Shown: piece after piece, positions 1 to 5,244 of the stretch | Position numbering within the stretch: the stretch's first letter is position 1 | Layout of the letters: each line of letters starts with the position of its first letter | From: Clostridiales bacterium | Lineage (GTDB): Bacteria > Bacillota > Sulfobacillia > UBA995 | Direction: 5' to 3' | DNA: 10,966 nucleotides | Assembly: GCA_003517845.1 (NCBI GenBank) | Contig: DOZU01000149.1 | Coordinates: 1 to 10,966, forward strand | The notes under the pieces: model-generated | What the model saw: the letters and a program-made list of their open reading frames with translations, nothing else | What the model was told of the DNA's origin: nothing | Databases searched by the model: none | Position numbers and translations under genes: made by a program

Positions 1-215
1 GCGATGATGGGGGCCATGCTGACCGAGGCGGTGAGGGGCTGCCGGGGCAGGCTGACGGCGGTGAGTTCGGAGACGAGGATCATGGCCGCGAACACCAGCA
101 TCCCCGGCGCTTCCCCCCGGGGCATGCCCACCACCGCCAGCAGGGCCGCGCCCGCCGCCGCCACCGCCCAGAAAAAACCGGACGCCATCGCCTGCTGCCT
201 GCTCTGATCAGCCAT
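1..215 (-). CDS. N-terminus of a membrane sensor protein (MASE-like region, probable HD-GYP or GGDEF protein), partial
   Basis: Only the first 71 codons lie in the window; the gene runs off the left edge. It starts at an ATG (215-213) with a purine-rich GGGGGAGA about 4 nt upstream. The visible part has a short polar start (MADQSRQQ), a hydrophobic segment at about residues 13-30, a second at about 38-55, then an LVSELTAVSLPRQPL stretch. The pattern of a helix, a SELxxVxLPR segment and a following hydrophobic part is what I associate with the multi-helix membrane input regions placed before HD-GYP or GGDEF domains in Clostridia-type bacteria, so a c-di-GMP signalling protein is the likeliest identity. 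The catalytic part is outside the window, so this rests on the N-terminal pattern alone. Another polytopic membrane protein is possible. Confidence 0.55.
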   Translation of the reverse strand, partial: MADQSRQQAMASGFFWAVAAAGAALLAVVGMPRGEAPGMLVFAAMILVSELTAVSLPRQPLTASVSMAPII

Positions 216-515
216 GGTCTCCCCCGCCGCCTCGGCCGGCGCCCCTCGACGAACAGATTCCAGACCGGCAGCGGGGTTCAACCGCCCGACTTATTACCCG
301 ACCTGCAAACTCGCCCCACCGGCCAATACCAGCGCCAACAGAGCCAGAAGTGCCCTCAACAGGCGTGCCATCCTGAACCGTCCCCCATTTCCGCTTGAGA
401 TTCGGCCGCTTCCGCTGATTGCGGCCGGCCGCTCCGCTCGGCTGGGGACCGCTCACCTGCCGGGTAATCGGGTTATCGTGGAGAAGCCGCCAGTCTGGAA
501 TGGGTTTTCTCGCCC
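216..515. other. 300-base spacer between the LeuA-domain-like gene and the membrane sensor gene
   Basis: This is the only stretch of about 300 bases without a confident gene. It contains a possible 25-codon hydrophobic peptide gene on the minus strand (294-371) and a 12-bp perfect palindrome, GCGGCCGGCCGC, at 421-432. I looked for housekeeping (TTGACA/TATAAT), sigma-H and sigma-D type promoters, for a T-run terminator and for a c-di-GMP riboswitch core, and found no convincing match. The end nearest the membrane gene (216-293) carries only its ribosome binding site. Confidence 0.5.
294..371 (-). CDS. Possible small hydrophobic peptide (25 aa), unknown function
   Basis: A short minus-strand frame opens at ATG 371-369 and closes at two successive TAA stops (296-291). 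The peptide begins MARLLRALLALLALVLAGG and ends ASLQVG. It has a basic start followed by about 14 hydrophobic residues, like a single membrane helix or a signal-peptide core. A GGGGGAC sequence lies about 8 nt upstream of the ATG and could serve as ribosome binding site. It sits between two same-strand genes, 78 nt before the membrane sensor gene. No family is recognised. Leu-rich short frames occur by chance in GC-rich DNA, so this is a candidate only. Confidence 0.3.
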   Translation of the reverse strand: MARLLRALLALLALVLAGGASLQVG

Positions 516-1250
516 TCACCGATCTCCGTCCTCGTTCCGCCTCACCCTTCCCGGGTCCTGCTGGCCGGGCGGGCCGGCCGTCCTTTCGGTGCTGCCGGAA
601 CTATCTTCCGCGGGCGGGCGCTGCCCTCTGGCCAGGCGGCGGTTCACCGCGTCCAGCGCCGCCCGAACGATCGCCTCCCGCTCATCCCCGCGCACCAGGC
701 AGCAGCCAACGAGGATCTGCTCGCCGTCTCGTCCCAGCACGCTGACGCTCACCAGCGCCACTGCCCGCTGGCCGACCTGGCACAAAGTAGCATCTTCCAG
801 GACCACGGCATCGCCGACCCGGAAGCGCTGCTCGAGGGCGGCGAAGGTCGCGGCCGCCGGCAGATGCCGCCGGTTGGTGGTGGACGCCGGGCCCTCCGCC
901 TCGCCCACGAGCGACTGGCCATCCCATTCGAGTTCCACCCGGCAGAGCGCCCGGACGCCCTCCACGCCGAGCTGTACTCCCTTGAGTCTCAGGCGTCCCT
1001 CGGCGGAGCCTTCGCCGGGCCCGCGGAGATGGGCGACACTGACCCGCTTGTGGTCGACATTCACGCCGAACTGGGCGGCCAAAGCCGACTCCACGTCGCG
1101 CACGATCTGCTTGGCGCCCCGCCCGGGGCCAGCCAACACGTGAATTTCATCGATCTCGCCCGAGGGCGCGACCACCACTTGAGCGGCCAACACGCCCCGA
1201 ATCTGCCGCAGGATGCTCTCATATGCGGCGATATCGGCGGTCCGGGCCAT
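516..1250 (-). CDS. Conserved-looking two-domain protein with LeuA-regulatory-like C-terminal half, unknown function
   Basis: A 244-residue soluble protein. It starts at ATG 1250-1248 behind a good GAGGAGG about 8 nt upstream. Residues about 10-75 form one compact alpha/beta unit with an IRGVLAAQVV segment, GEIDEIHVLAGPGRGAKQIVRD and an FGVNVDHKRVSV end. Residues about 114-207 form a second unit with GEAEGPAST, an AAATFAALE helix, strands around 149-170, a LVGCCLVRGD segment and a closing IVRAALDAVNRRL helix. The order of a GPxxx turn, helix, strands and an A-x-x-A-x-NR helix resembles the LeuA (2-isopropylmalate synthase) allosteric domain; this is fold-pattern inference, not a sequence match I can verify. 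The last about 35 residues are Gly/Pro/Arg-rich and probably disordered. No catalytic motif is visible. It follows the hemerythrin-PAS gene by 120 nt on the same strand. Confidence 0.8.
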   Translation of the reverse strand: MARTADIAAYESILRQIRGVLAAQVVVAPSGEIDEIHVLAGPGRGAKQIVRDVESALAAQFGVNVDHKRVSVAHLRGPGEGSAEGRLRLKGVQLGVEGVRALCRVELEWDGQSLVGEAEGPASTTNRRHLPAAATFAALEQRFRVGDAVVLEDATLCQVGQRAVALVSVSVLGRDGEQILVGCCLVRGDEREAIVRAALDAVNRRLARGQRPPAEDSSGSTERTAGPPGQQDPGRVRRNEDGDR

Positions 1251-1279
1251 ATTGCCGGCCTCCTCTCGCCGTCCTCCAT

Positions 1280-1308
1280 TGTTTCGCCATCCCCCGGGCA
1301 GATCCTTC
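1280..1308 (-). promoter_or_regulatory. Weak sigma-H-like promoter candidate before the LeuA-domain-like gene
   Basis: On the minus strand GAAGGATCT (1308-1300) matches 8 of 9 positions of the sigma-H -35 pattern RNAGGAWWW. After an 11-nt spacer comes GGCGAAACA (1288-1280), which matches RNNGAATWW only at the purine, GAA and last W. The stronger match to the same pattern before hpf makes this worth noting. The poor -10 keeps confidence low. Confidence 0.2.
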
Positions 1309-1370
1309 CAGACCGGTGGCAGTCTTGGCGAAAGGGCGGGGGAGCCGGCGACACCAAGCGACGCCGTTCG

Positions 1371-2768
1371 TCACCACTGCAGCAGCCGGCGCTCTCCCGT
1401 GAGTCCGCGGACCGCGGTGGCGTCCTGCACGACCTCCAGTACACCCCGGTAATCCCCGGCGCCATCGCGGAGGGCGCGGTAACGGATGTGGACGAATTTG
1501 CCGCCGCGCTCGATCCAGAACTCGGCCTGGTCCCGGGTGCCATCGCGGAACGCTTCGAGGATTTTCTGGACCACGTGTACGCTGTCGGGGGGATGGCACT
1601 TCTGCACTTTGCGGCCGATCACGCCGGGACTCCGCGGGAAGATGCGATCGCCCTCAGAGTAGAAGCACACCACGTCCTGTTCGTCGACGAAGGTGAGGTC
1701 CACGGGGAGGTGCGAGAACAACAGGCCGAGTTGTCCCGCGGTCAGCGCTCCCGCGCCCAGCGGGATGGTGGAAGGGCCGGCGGCCGGCGCGATGGCGACG
1801 GCCGGTTCCCCGGCCGGGGTGACCAGGGCGTATCCGAACTCGCCCTCGCCAGAGCGGACGGCAGCCCAGTCGGCGGGGGCGAAAAGGGTGAGGCACATCG
1901 GGAACAAGATCTTCTCTTCCTTGAAGAACATGTCTTCTACCCGGCCCAGCAGGTCGCGCAGCACCGGCGCCGCCGCCTTGAGGTCGCCGGCCTCCAAAGC
2001 CGCCCGCACCCGCTTGAACGAGTCGCGGATCTCGTCGTGCACCGCCCACATGACCTGGGGCGGCGCATCGACGCCATGGCGTTCGAGCACGGGGAAGAGC
2101 TGGTATTCCTTGCGCCGGTAATGCCGCTCGACCTCGGCCAGCTTCTCGACGCCTTGCCGTAACTCGGCCAGGTGCTCGCGGAGCGCCGGATCCTCCAGGC
2201 GCGCGCGGAGGTCGGCCGCGACGGCGGCCAGCGCGGCGTTCTCGGCGCGCAAGGTGTGCACGGGATGGCCGGGAGGGACGGACATCGCCGGCTGGGCCTC
2301 CAGGGAGCGGCGGAACAACTCGGCATGCACGTCACATAGCCGCTTGATCTCGGCCACGGGCAGCCCTTCCATCACGAGTTGTTGCTCCATTTCCGCTATT
2401 TCCCGGGGGCTGACATCGCCCACCACTTCCGCAAAGCGCCGGGTCAGTTCGGAAAAGTCGCCGCCGGCATGCAGTTCCCGGATGATCTGCTTGAGAGCTT
2501 CGAGTCTGCCGGCCCGGTCGGTCGTCGCCGGCAACTCCCGAGCCGCGCCTCGTCCGGCAACGACCTGGTTCAGCGTGGCCAACAGCACTTGAAGATCCAC
2601 TTTTCCCTGTCGAGCCGCGGTCTCGAGGGTGGCAACCCGGCCAAGCGTACGGCGCAGCATGGGATTGCGCAGCCGGGCGAAGCTCGGCGACAATTCCGCC
2701 AGCGTGTCGATCAGGAACGGATACTGCTCGAGCAGCGGACCGATGGGGGTCTTGCCTTCAATCTTCAT
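1371..2768 (-). CDS. DUF1858-DUF438-hemerythrin-PAS protein, probable iron/oxygen/redox sensor
   Basis: A 465-residue cytoplasmic protein; no signal or membrane segment. Start chosen at ATG 2768-2766 because a GGAGG lies 7 nt upstream and the DUF1858 domain begins there. Domains in order: DUF1858-like (about 4-66, with TPIGPLLEQYPFLIDTLAELSP and NPMLRRT), DUF438 (about 90-157), hemerythrin-like HHE helical domain (about 166-300), a linker rich in Ala/Pro, and a C-terminal PAS domain (about 343-455). Candidate di-iron ligands are H171, H216 and E221 in ERHYRRKEYQLFP, H244 in VHDEI, and E284/E285 in FFKEEKILFP. The PAS part has the CHPPDSVHVV segment typical of this family. There is no kinase, GGDEF or DNA-binding output, so signalling must pass to a partner. 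It overlaps the preceding NTP-transferase-fold gene by 11 nt, which indicates translational coupling. The domain assignment is strong, the ligand and the role are inferred. Confidence 0.9.
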   Translation of the reverse strand: MKIEGKTPIGPLLEQYPFLIDTLAELSPSFARLRNPMLRRTLGRVATLETAARQGKVDLQVLLATLNQVVAGRGAARELPATTDRAGRLEALKQIIRELHAGGDFSELTRRFAEVVGDVSPREIAEMEQQLVMEGLPVAEIKRLCDVHAELFRRSLEAQPAMSVPPGHPVHTLRAENAALAAVAADLRARLEDPALREHLAELRQGVEKLAEVERHYRRKEYQLFPVLERHGVDAPPQVMWAVHDEIRDSFKRVRAALEAGDLKAAAPVLRDLLGRVEDMFFKEEKILFPMCLTLFAPADWAAVRSGEGEFGYALVTPAGEPAVAIAPAAGPSTIPLGAGALTAGQLGLLFSHLPVDLTFVDEQDVVCFYSEGDRIFPRSPGVIGRKVQKCHPPDSVHVVQKILEAFRDGTRDQAEFWIERGGKFVHIRYRALRDGAGDYRGVLEVVQDATAVRGLTGERRLLQW

Positions 2769-3909
2769 GCTCACCCTCCTCGCCGTCTCCTTCCAGGACT
2801 GTCTCGGCCAAAGCCCACAATCCACCGTACACCAGCGTGTGTCCTCCCAGCACCACCGGGATGGGAGCCTGGCAGGCAGCCCGGGTCAGTTCCCGCACCA
2901 GGGGATGGATGATGCGATCGGACTGACCCAGGTCGGAGTGAAACCGGTCGGCCTCGCCGATCCCGGGTGCGAGCTGGGCCAGGACGGGTCGAGTGTCGAA
3001 CAGCACGCCGTGGCAGACTCGAGACAGGAAGGTGAAGAACTCGGCCGGCCCCAGCCGCTCGATGATCAGACCGGTCAGCGATACCACTTCCCCGCGTTCG
3101 AGCCGCCCCAGCGCTTTCATCCCCCGCTCTTCGGAGAAGACCCGCACCCTCACCTGAAAGTGCTGGTTCAGGAAGGCGACCACCACCGGACTCACCCGGC
3201 CTATCAGCCCCAGCTCGGCACCCTTCACTCCCAGCAAGCGCCGAAAGCCCTCCACCCGGGCGAGATCCAACCCGAGTTCTCGCAGCCCAGCCCGCGCCCG
3301 CGGCCCCACGCGCGGCAGGAGCGACATGACCATCAGATCGGCGGGCGTGTCGAGGTCGAAGTTGATCCATGCCGAGTTGGGGAGGAGGATGCGATGCAGC
3401 CCGGCCTCCATGAGCAAATGACCGAGGAAGTTGTCGTCGCGTGGCGGCTGGATGCGGTCGATGGCGCAGGCGGGCGTGAACCCGATGATGTCCGCCGACT
3501 GAGCGTTGTTCACGACCACTATGTTCTTGCGTTCCTTGAGCAAGGAAGCAAGGCTCGCGAGTTCCCTGGGCTGCGCGAGCGGCGCGGATGCCCCCCCCAT
3601 GCAGATGACGTTGGTCAGTCCCCGCTCGCGAATCAGCGCCTGCAGGGTGCGGCCGAAGTGGAAGGGACCCGGTGGCGATGTCACTACCGGGACGGCCATT
3701 TCCTTGGCCCGAGCGGCCAGATCGGGGTAGTTCGTGACCAACAGCGTCCGATCGATCTCCGGCACCCGGGCGAGCTTCTCGAGATTGTCGAGGACTACCA
3801 GCTTGCGCAATTCGGCCAGCACTTGATCGGGGCCGGGACGAGGCTTACCTCCTTCGAAGAGGATCGCCGTCACCGGCTCGGAGGGGATTTCGGCCCGCTG
3901 CACTGGCAT
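2758..3909 (-). CDS. Divergent NTP-transferase-fold (MobA/CofC-like) protein with an unassigned C-terminal domain
   Basis: A 383-residue soluble protein. The N-terminal about 200 residues follow the layout of GT-A-type nucleotidyltransferases: an opening strand and loop (ILFEGGKPRPG, 16-25), LxxLxxVPEIDRTLLVTNYP (44-62), a middle strand ending in MGGASAPL (104-111) where MobA-like enzymes carry a catalytic Asp, and NFDLDTPADL (183-192), matching the xDxDTPxDL motif of CofC, MobA and IspD relatives. The glycine-rich loop and the mid-domain Asp are both altered, so activity is uncertain. The C-terminal half (about 235-375) contains LFDTRPVLA, HSDLGQSDRI and a closing VVLGGHTLVYGGLWAL, which I do not recognise. 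The ATG at 3909 has little Shine-Dalgarno sequence and lies 9 nt after hpf, which suggests coupled translation. A GTG at codon 13 is a less likely start. The 11-nt overlap with the hemerythrin-PAS gene suggests a shared role. Confidence 0.75.
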   Translation of the reverse strand: MPVQRAEIPSEPVTAILFEGGKPRPGPDQVLAELRKLVVLDNLEKLARVPEIDRTLLVTNYPDLAARAKEMAVPVVTSPPGPFHFGRTLQALIRERGLTNVICMGGASAPLAQPRELASLASLLKERKNIVVVNNAQSADIIGFTPACAIDRIQPPRDDNFLGHLLMEAGLHRILLPNSAWINFDLDTPADLMVMSLLPRVGPRARAGLRELGLDLARVEGFRRLLGVKGAELGLIGRVSPVVVAFLNQHFQVRVRVFSEERGMKALGRLERGEVVSLTGLIIERLGPAEFFTFLSRVCHGVLFDTRPVLAQLAPGIGEADRFHSDLGQSDRIIHPLVRELTRAACQAPIPVVLGGHTLVYGGLWALAETVLEGDGEEGEHED

Positions 3910-3918
3910 GGGAGTTGG

Positions 3919-4437
3919 TCAGCGCCACTCGGGGACGATCAGACCGTAAGCGCCATCCTTTCGCCGGTAGACGACGTTGATGCTGTCGCCGTCCGCATTG
4001 GCGAACACGAAGAAATCATGGCCGAGCAGGTTCATCTGGAGCAGCGCCTCTTCCACGGTCATGGGCTTGATGGCGAAACGTTTGACCTTGACGACCTGAT
4101 CATCCGGCTCCGGGGCGGCCGGCACTTCATCGGGCAGCGTCACCTTGCGCCCGTGGCGGTTGAGGCGGGTCTTGTACTTGCGGATCTGGCGTTCGAGTTT
4201 CTCGACTACCAGGTCCACCGAGCTGAACATGTCGCCGGCTGCCTCTTCCCCTCGCAAGATGATGCCGTCGAGGGCCATGGTCACCTCGATGATGTGGCGG
4301 TCGCGCTCGATGGCCAGCGTGACCTGGCAACCCAGGCCATCCTCGAAGTAACGTTCGAGTCGGCCCACTTTCTTCCTCACATACTGCCGGAGTTCCGGGG
4401 TAATCTCGAGGTTCTTACCGCTGATGCGGATCTCCAC
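3919..4437 (-). CDS. hpf: Ribosome hibernation promoting factor, long form
   Basis: A 172-residue protein that binds the 30S decoding region and, in its long form, dimerises 70S ribosomes into inactive 100S particles in stationary phase. The N-terminal S30AE domain (1 to about 95) has the usual MEIRISGKNLEITPELRQYV start and the FSSVDLVVEKLERQIRKYK helix. A Pro/Glu linker (about 102-114) leads to the C-terminal dimerisation domain (115-172) with VKRFAIKPMTVEEALLQMN and NVVYRRKDGAYGLI. The length is normal for the long form of Gram-positives. The start is a GTG at 4437-4435 with AGAGGTGA 7 nt upstream. A near-perfect sigma-H-type promoter lies just upstream (4484-4512), and the csp terminator insulates it from the neighbour. 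The next gene follows after 9 nt. Confidence 0.96.
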   Translation of the reverse strand: MEIRISGKNLEITPELRQYVRKKVGRLERYFEDGLGCQVTLAIERDRHIIEVTMALDGIILRGEEAAGDMFSSVDLVVEKLERQIRKYKTRLNRHGRKVTLPDEVPAAPEPDDQVVKVKRFAIKPMTVEEALLQMNLLGHDFFVFANADGDSINVVYRRKDGAYGLIVPEWR

Positions 4438-4483
4438 CTCGCTTCACCTCTCTCCATCGCTTGACGATCGCCTTCACCAGCCA

Positions 4484-4512
4484 ATATTCCCTTGCCGCGG
4501 CAGGAATCCTTC
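4484..4512 (-). promoter_or_regulatory. Sigma-H-type promoter of hpf
   Basis: On the minus strand GAAGGATTC (4512-4504) matches 8 of 9 positions of the sigma-H -35 pattern RNAGGAWWW, and AGGGAATAT (4492-4484) matches all of RNNGAATWW. The spacer is 11 nt, as expected, and is nearly filled by the palindrome TGCCGCGGCA. A transcript would begin near 4477 and have a leader of about 40 nt before the hpf GTG. In Bacillus subtilis the orthologue yvyD is known to be transcribed from sigma-H and sigma-B promoters, which agrees with this reading. Confidence 0.75.
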
Positions 4513-4521
4513 GGAAGTCAA

Positions 4522-4549
4522 GACCCCCGGGCCGATTCGCCCGGGGGTC
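4522..4549 (-). terminator. Hairpin terminator after csp
   Basis: A perfect inverted repeat: GACCCCCGGGC (4522-4532) pairs with GCCCGGGGGTC (4539-4549), giving 11 GC-rich base pairs around a 6-nt loop. It lies 32 nt after the csp stop codon. On the minus strand the following bases are TTGACTTCC, so the uridine tract is short; the very stable stem may compensate. It separates csp from the hpf promoter that begins 10 nt later. Confidence 0.65.
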
Positions 4550-4581
4550 CGGTGGGATACAATATGCCTGGTAGTTTGCCG

Positions 4582-4791
4582 TCAGTTAGAGGTGGGGCGG
4601 TTTACGTTCGACGCCTGAGGACCGCGCGCCCCGTCGACGATCTCAAAGGAGACCTCGTCTCCTTCGTTGAGGGTCTTGAAACCCTCCATCTGGATGGCAG
4701 AAAAGTGAACAAACACATCTCCCCCGCCGTCCTCGCGCTCGATGAAGCCGTACCCCTTCTCCGGGTTGAACCATTTTACGCGACCGAGCAT
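4582..4791 (-). CDS. csp: Cold-shock domain protein (CspA family)
   Basis: A 69-residue single-domain nucleic-acid-binding protein, an RNA chaperone that melts mRNA structure in the cytoplasm. It shows the family start LGRVKWFN (2-9), RNP1 KGYGFIE (12-18) and RNP2 VFVHFSAI (26-33), and the DEVSFEIVDGARGPQASNV ending (45-63). The length is standard. The ATG at 4791 has AGGAGG upstream at 4808-4803 with an 11-nt gap, slightly long. An ATG at 4801 is out of frame and lies only 1 nt from the Shine-Dalgarno sequence, so it is unlikely to be used. The gene has its own promoter and a hairpin terminator and thus appears monocistronic. It faces away from the plus-strand nucleotidyltransferase cassette. 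Confidence 0.97.
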   Translation of the reverse strand: MLGRVKWFNPEKGYGFIEREDGGGDVFVHFSAIQMEGFKTLNEGDEVSFEIVDGARGPQASNVNRPTSN

Positions 4792-4854
4792 TTCTTGCCA
4801 TTCCTCCTGCCCTTGACAGTACTACGCCGCGCCCTTCGGGCACCGCACAGGCTG

Positions 4855-4883
4855 AATATAGCATGCCTTCTGGCGGCTGTCAA
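4855..4883 (-). promoter_or_regulatory. Housekeeping (sigma-A type) promoter of csp
   Basis: On the minus strand a perfect TTGACA (4883-4878) is followed by exactly 17 nt and TATATT (4860-4855), 5 of 6 to TATAAT. Transcription would start near 4848 and leave a leader of about 57 nt before csp. This is the strongest housekeeping promoter in the window, as expected for an abundant cold-shock protein. Confidence 0.85.
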
Positions 4884-4884
4884 C

Positions 4885-4918
4885 GTGAGGAAGCGCAGCA
4901 TGTGAGGAAACGCAGCAC
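4885..4918. repeat. 17-bp tandem direct repeat next to the csp promoter
   Basis: Two adjacent units on the plus strand, GTGAGGAAGCGCAGCAT (4885-4901) and GTGAGGAAACGCAGCAC (4902-4918), differ at 2 of 17 positions. The first unit begins 1 nt beyond the -35 box of the csp promoter, placing the pair at about -37 to -70 relative to the inferred start, where activators commonly bind. It also lies upstream of the plus-strand cassette, about 20 nt before its possible -35 box. A binding role is inference. Confidence 0.7.
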
Positions 4919-4937
4919 CGACCCGACCCGCGTATTC

Positions 4938-4966
4938 TTGCTCGAGGCAGGTGTACGTGGTAAAGT
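4938..4966 (+). promoter_or_regulatory. Possible promoter of the plus-strand nucleotidyltransferase cassette
   Basis: TTGCTC (4938-4943, 3 of 6 to TTGACA), a 17-nt spacer and TAAAGT (4961-4966, 4 of 6 to TATAAT) lie about 40 nt before the ATG of the first cassette gene. The spacing is ideal but both boxes are weak, so the element could be chance or a low-level or regulated promoter. Confidence 0.35.
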
Positions 4967-5007
4967 GACAGCGAGTCGCAGTCCAAAGCCAGGAAGGGGT
5001 AGCCCCG

Positions 5008-5244
5008 ATGCTGGTGCGCGAGCGGCTCGAGCAATGGCGCGAGTTCAACCGTTGGGAGCGGGAGTACGGGGATCCGCCCGCTGCGGCAGATGCCCTGATC
5101 CGTTGGTACTCGGAAGCCTGGGATCTCTCACAACGGCATTCGCCCGGTTGGCGGGAAGAGGGCGTCGACATGGCCAAGATGATTCATTTGCGCCGCGTTC
5201 GCGAGGCTTTCGCGCGGTTGGGGAATGGCGTCCTTGCGCCTTGA
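5008..5244 (+). CDS. Small protein of unknown function, first gene of a nucleotidyltransferase cassette
   Basis: A 78-residue protein, charged and predicted mostly helical, with no membrane segment. It begins MLVRERLEQWREFNRWERE; a middle part has RWYSEAWDLSQRH, and the end is MAKMIHLRRVREAFARLG. The ATG at 5008 has GGAAGGGG 8 nt upstream, so translation is credible. Its 3' end overlaps the nucleotidyltransferase gene by 20 nt, which points to coupled expression and a joint function. I do not recognise a named family. By size, order and overlap it could be the antitoxin or partner subunit of a toxin-antitoxin-like pair, but nothing in its own sequence proves this. It is one of the two plus-strand genes in the window. 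Confidence 0.8.
   Translation: MLVRERLEQWREFNRWEREYGDPPAAADALIRWYSEAWDLSQRHSPGWREEGVDMAKMIHLRRVREAFARLGNGVLAP

Noticed and set aside
421..432. 12-bp palindrome GCGGCCGGCCGC as an operator
   Set aside because: Pure G/C palindromes arise easily in this base composition and no promoter is visible next to it.
372..515. c-di-GMP riboswitch or sigma-D promoter before the presumed c-di-GMP membrane sensor
   Set aside because: No riboswitch core is recognisable, and the CACGATAA -10-like string has no TAAA at the proper distance.
2769..2825. Upstream ATG at 2825 for the DUF1858-DUF438 protein
   Set aside because: A strong GGAGG at 7 nt and the natural start of DUF1858 favour the ATG at 2768; the extra 19 residues overlap the previous gene and resemble nothing.
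2629..4464. A 611-codon open frame on the plus strand, and others antisense to recD2, metK and the 516-2768 region
   Set aside because: They run antisense to clearly identified genes (hpf, NTP-transferase fold, DUF438, recD2), have His/Gln/Arg-rich composition and no recognisable motifs, as expected from GC-rich shadows.
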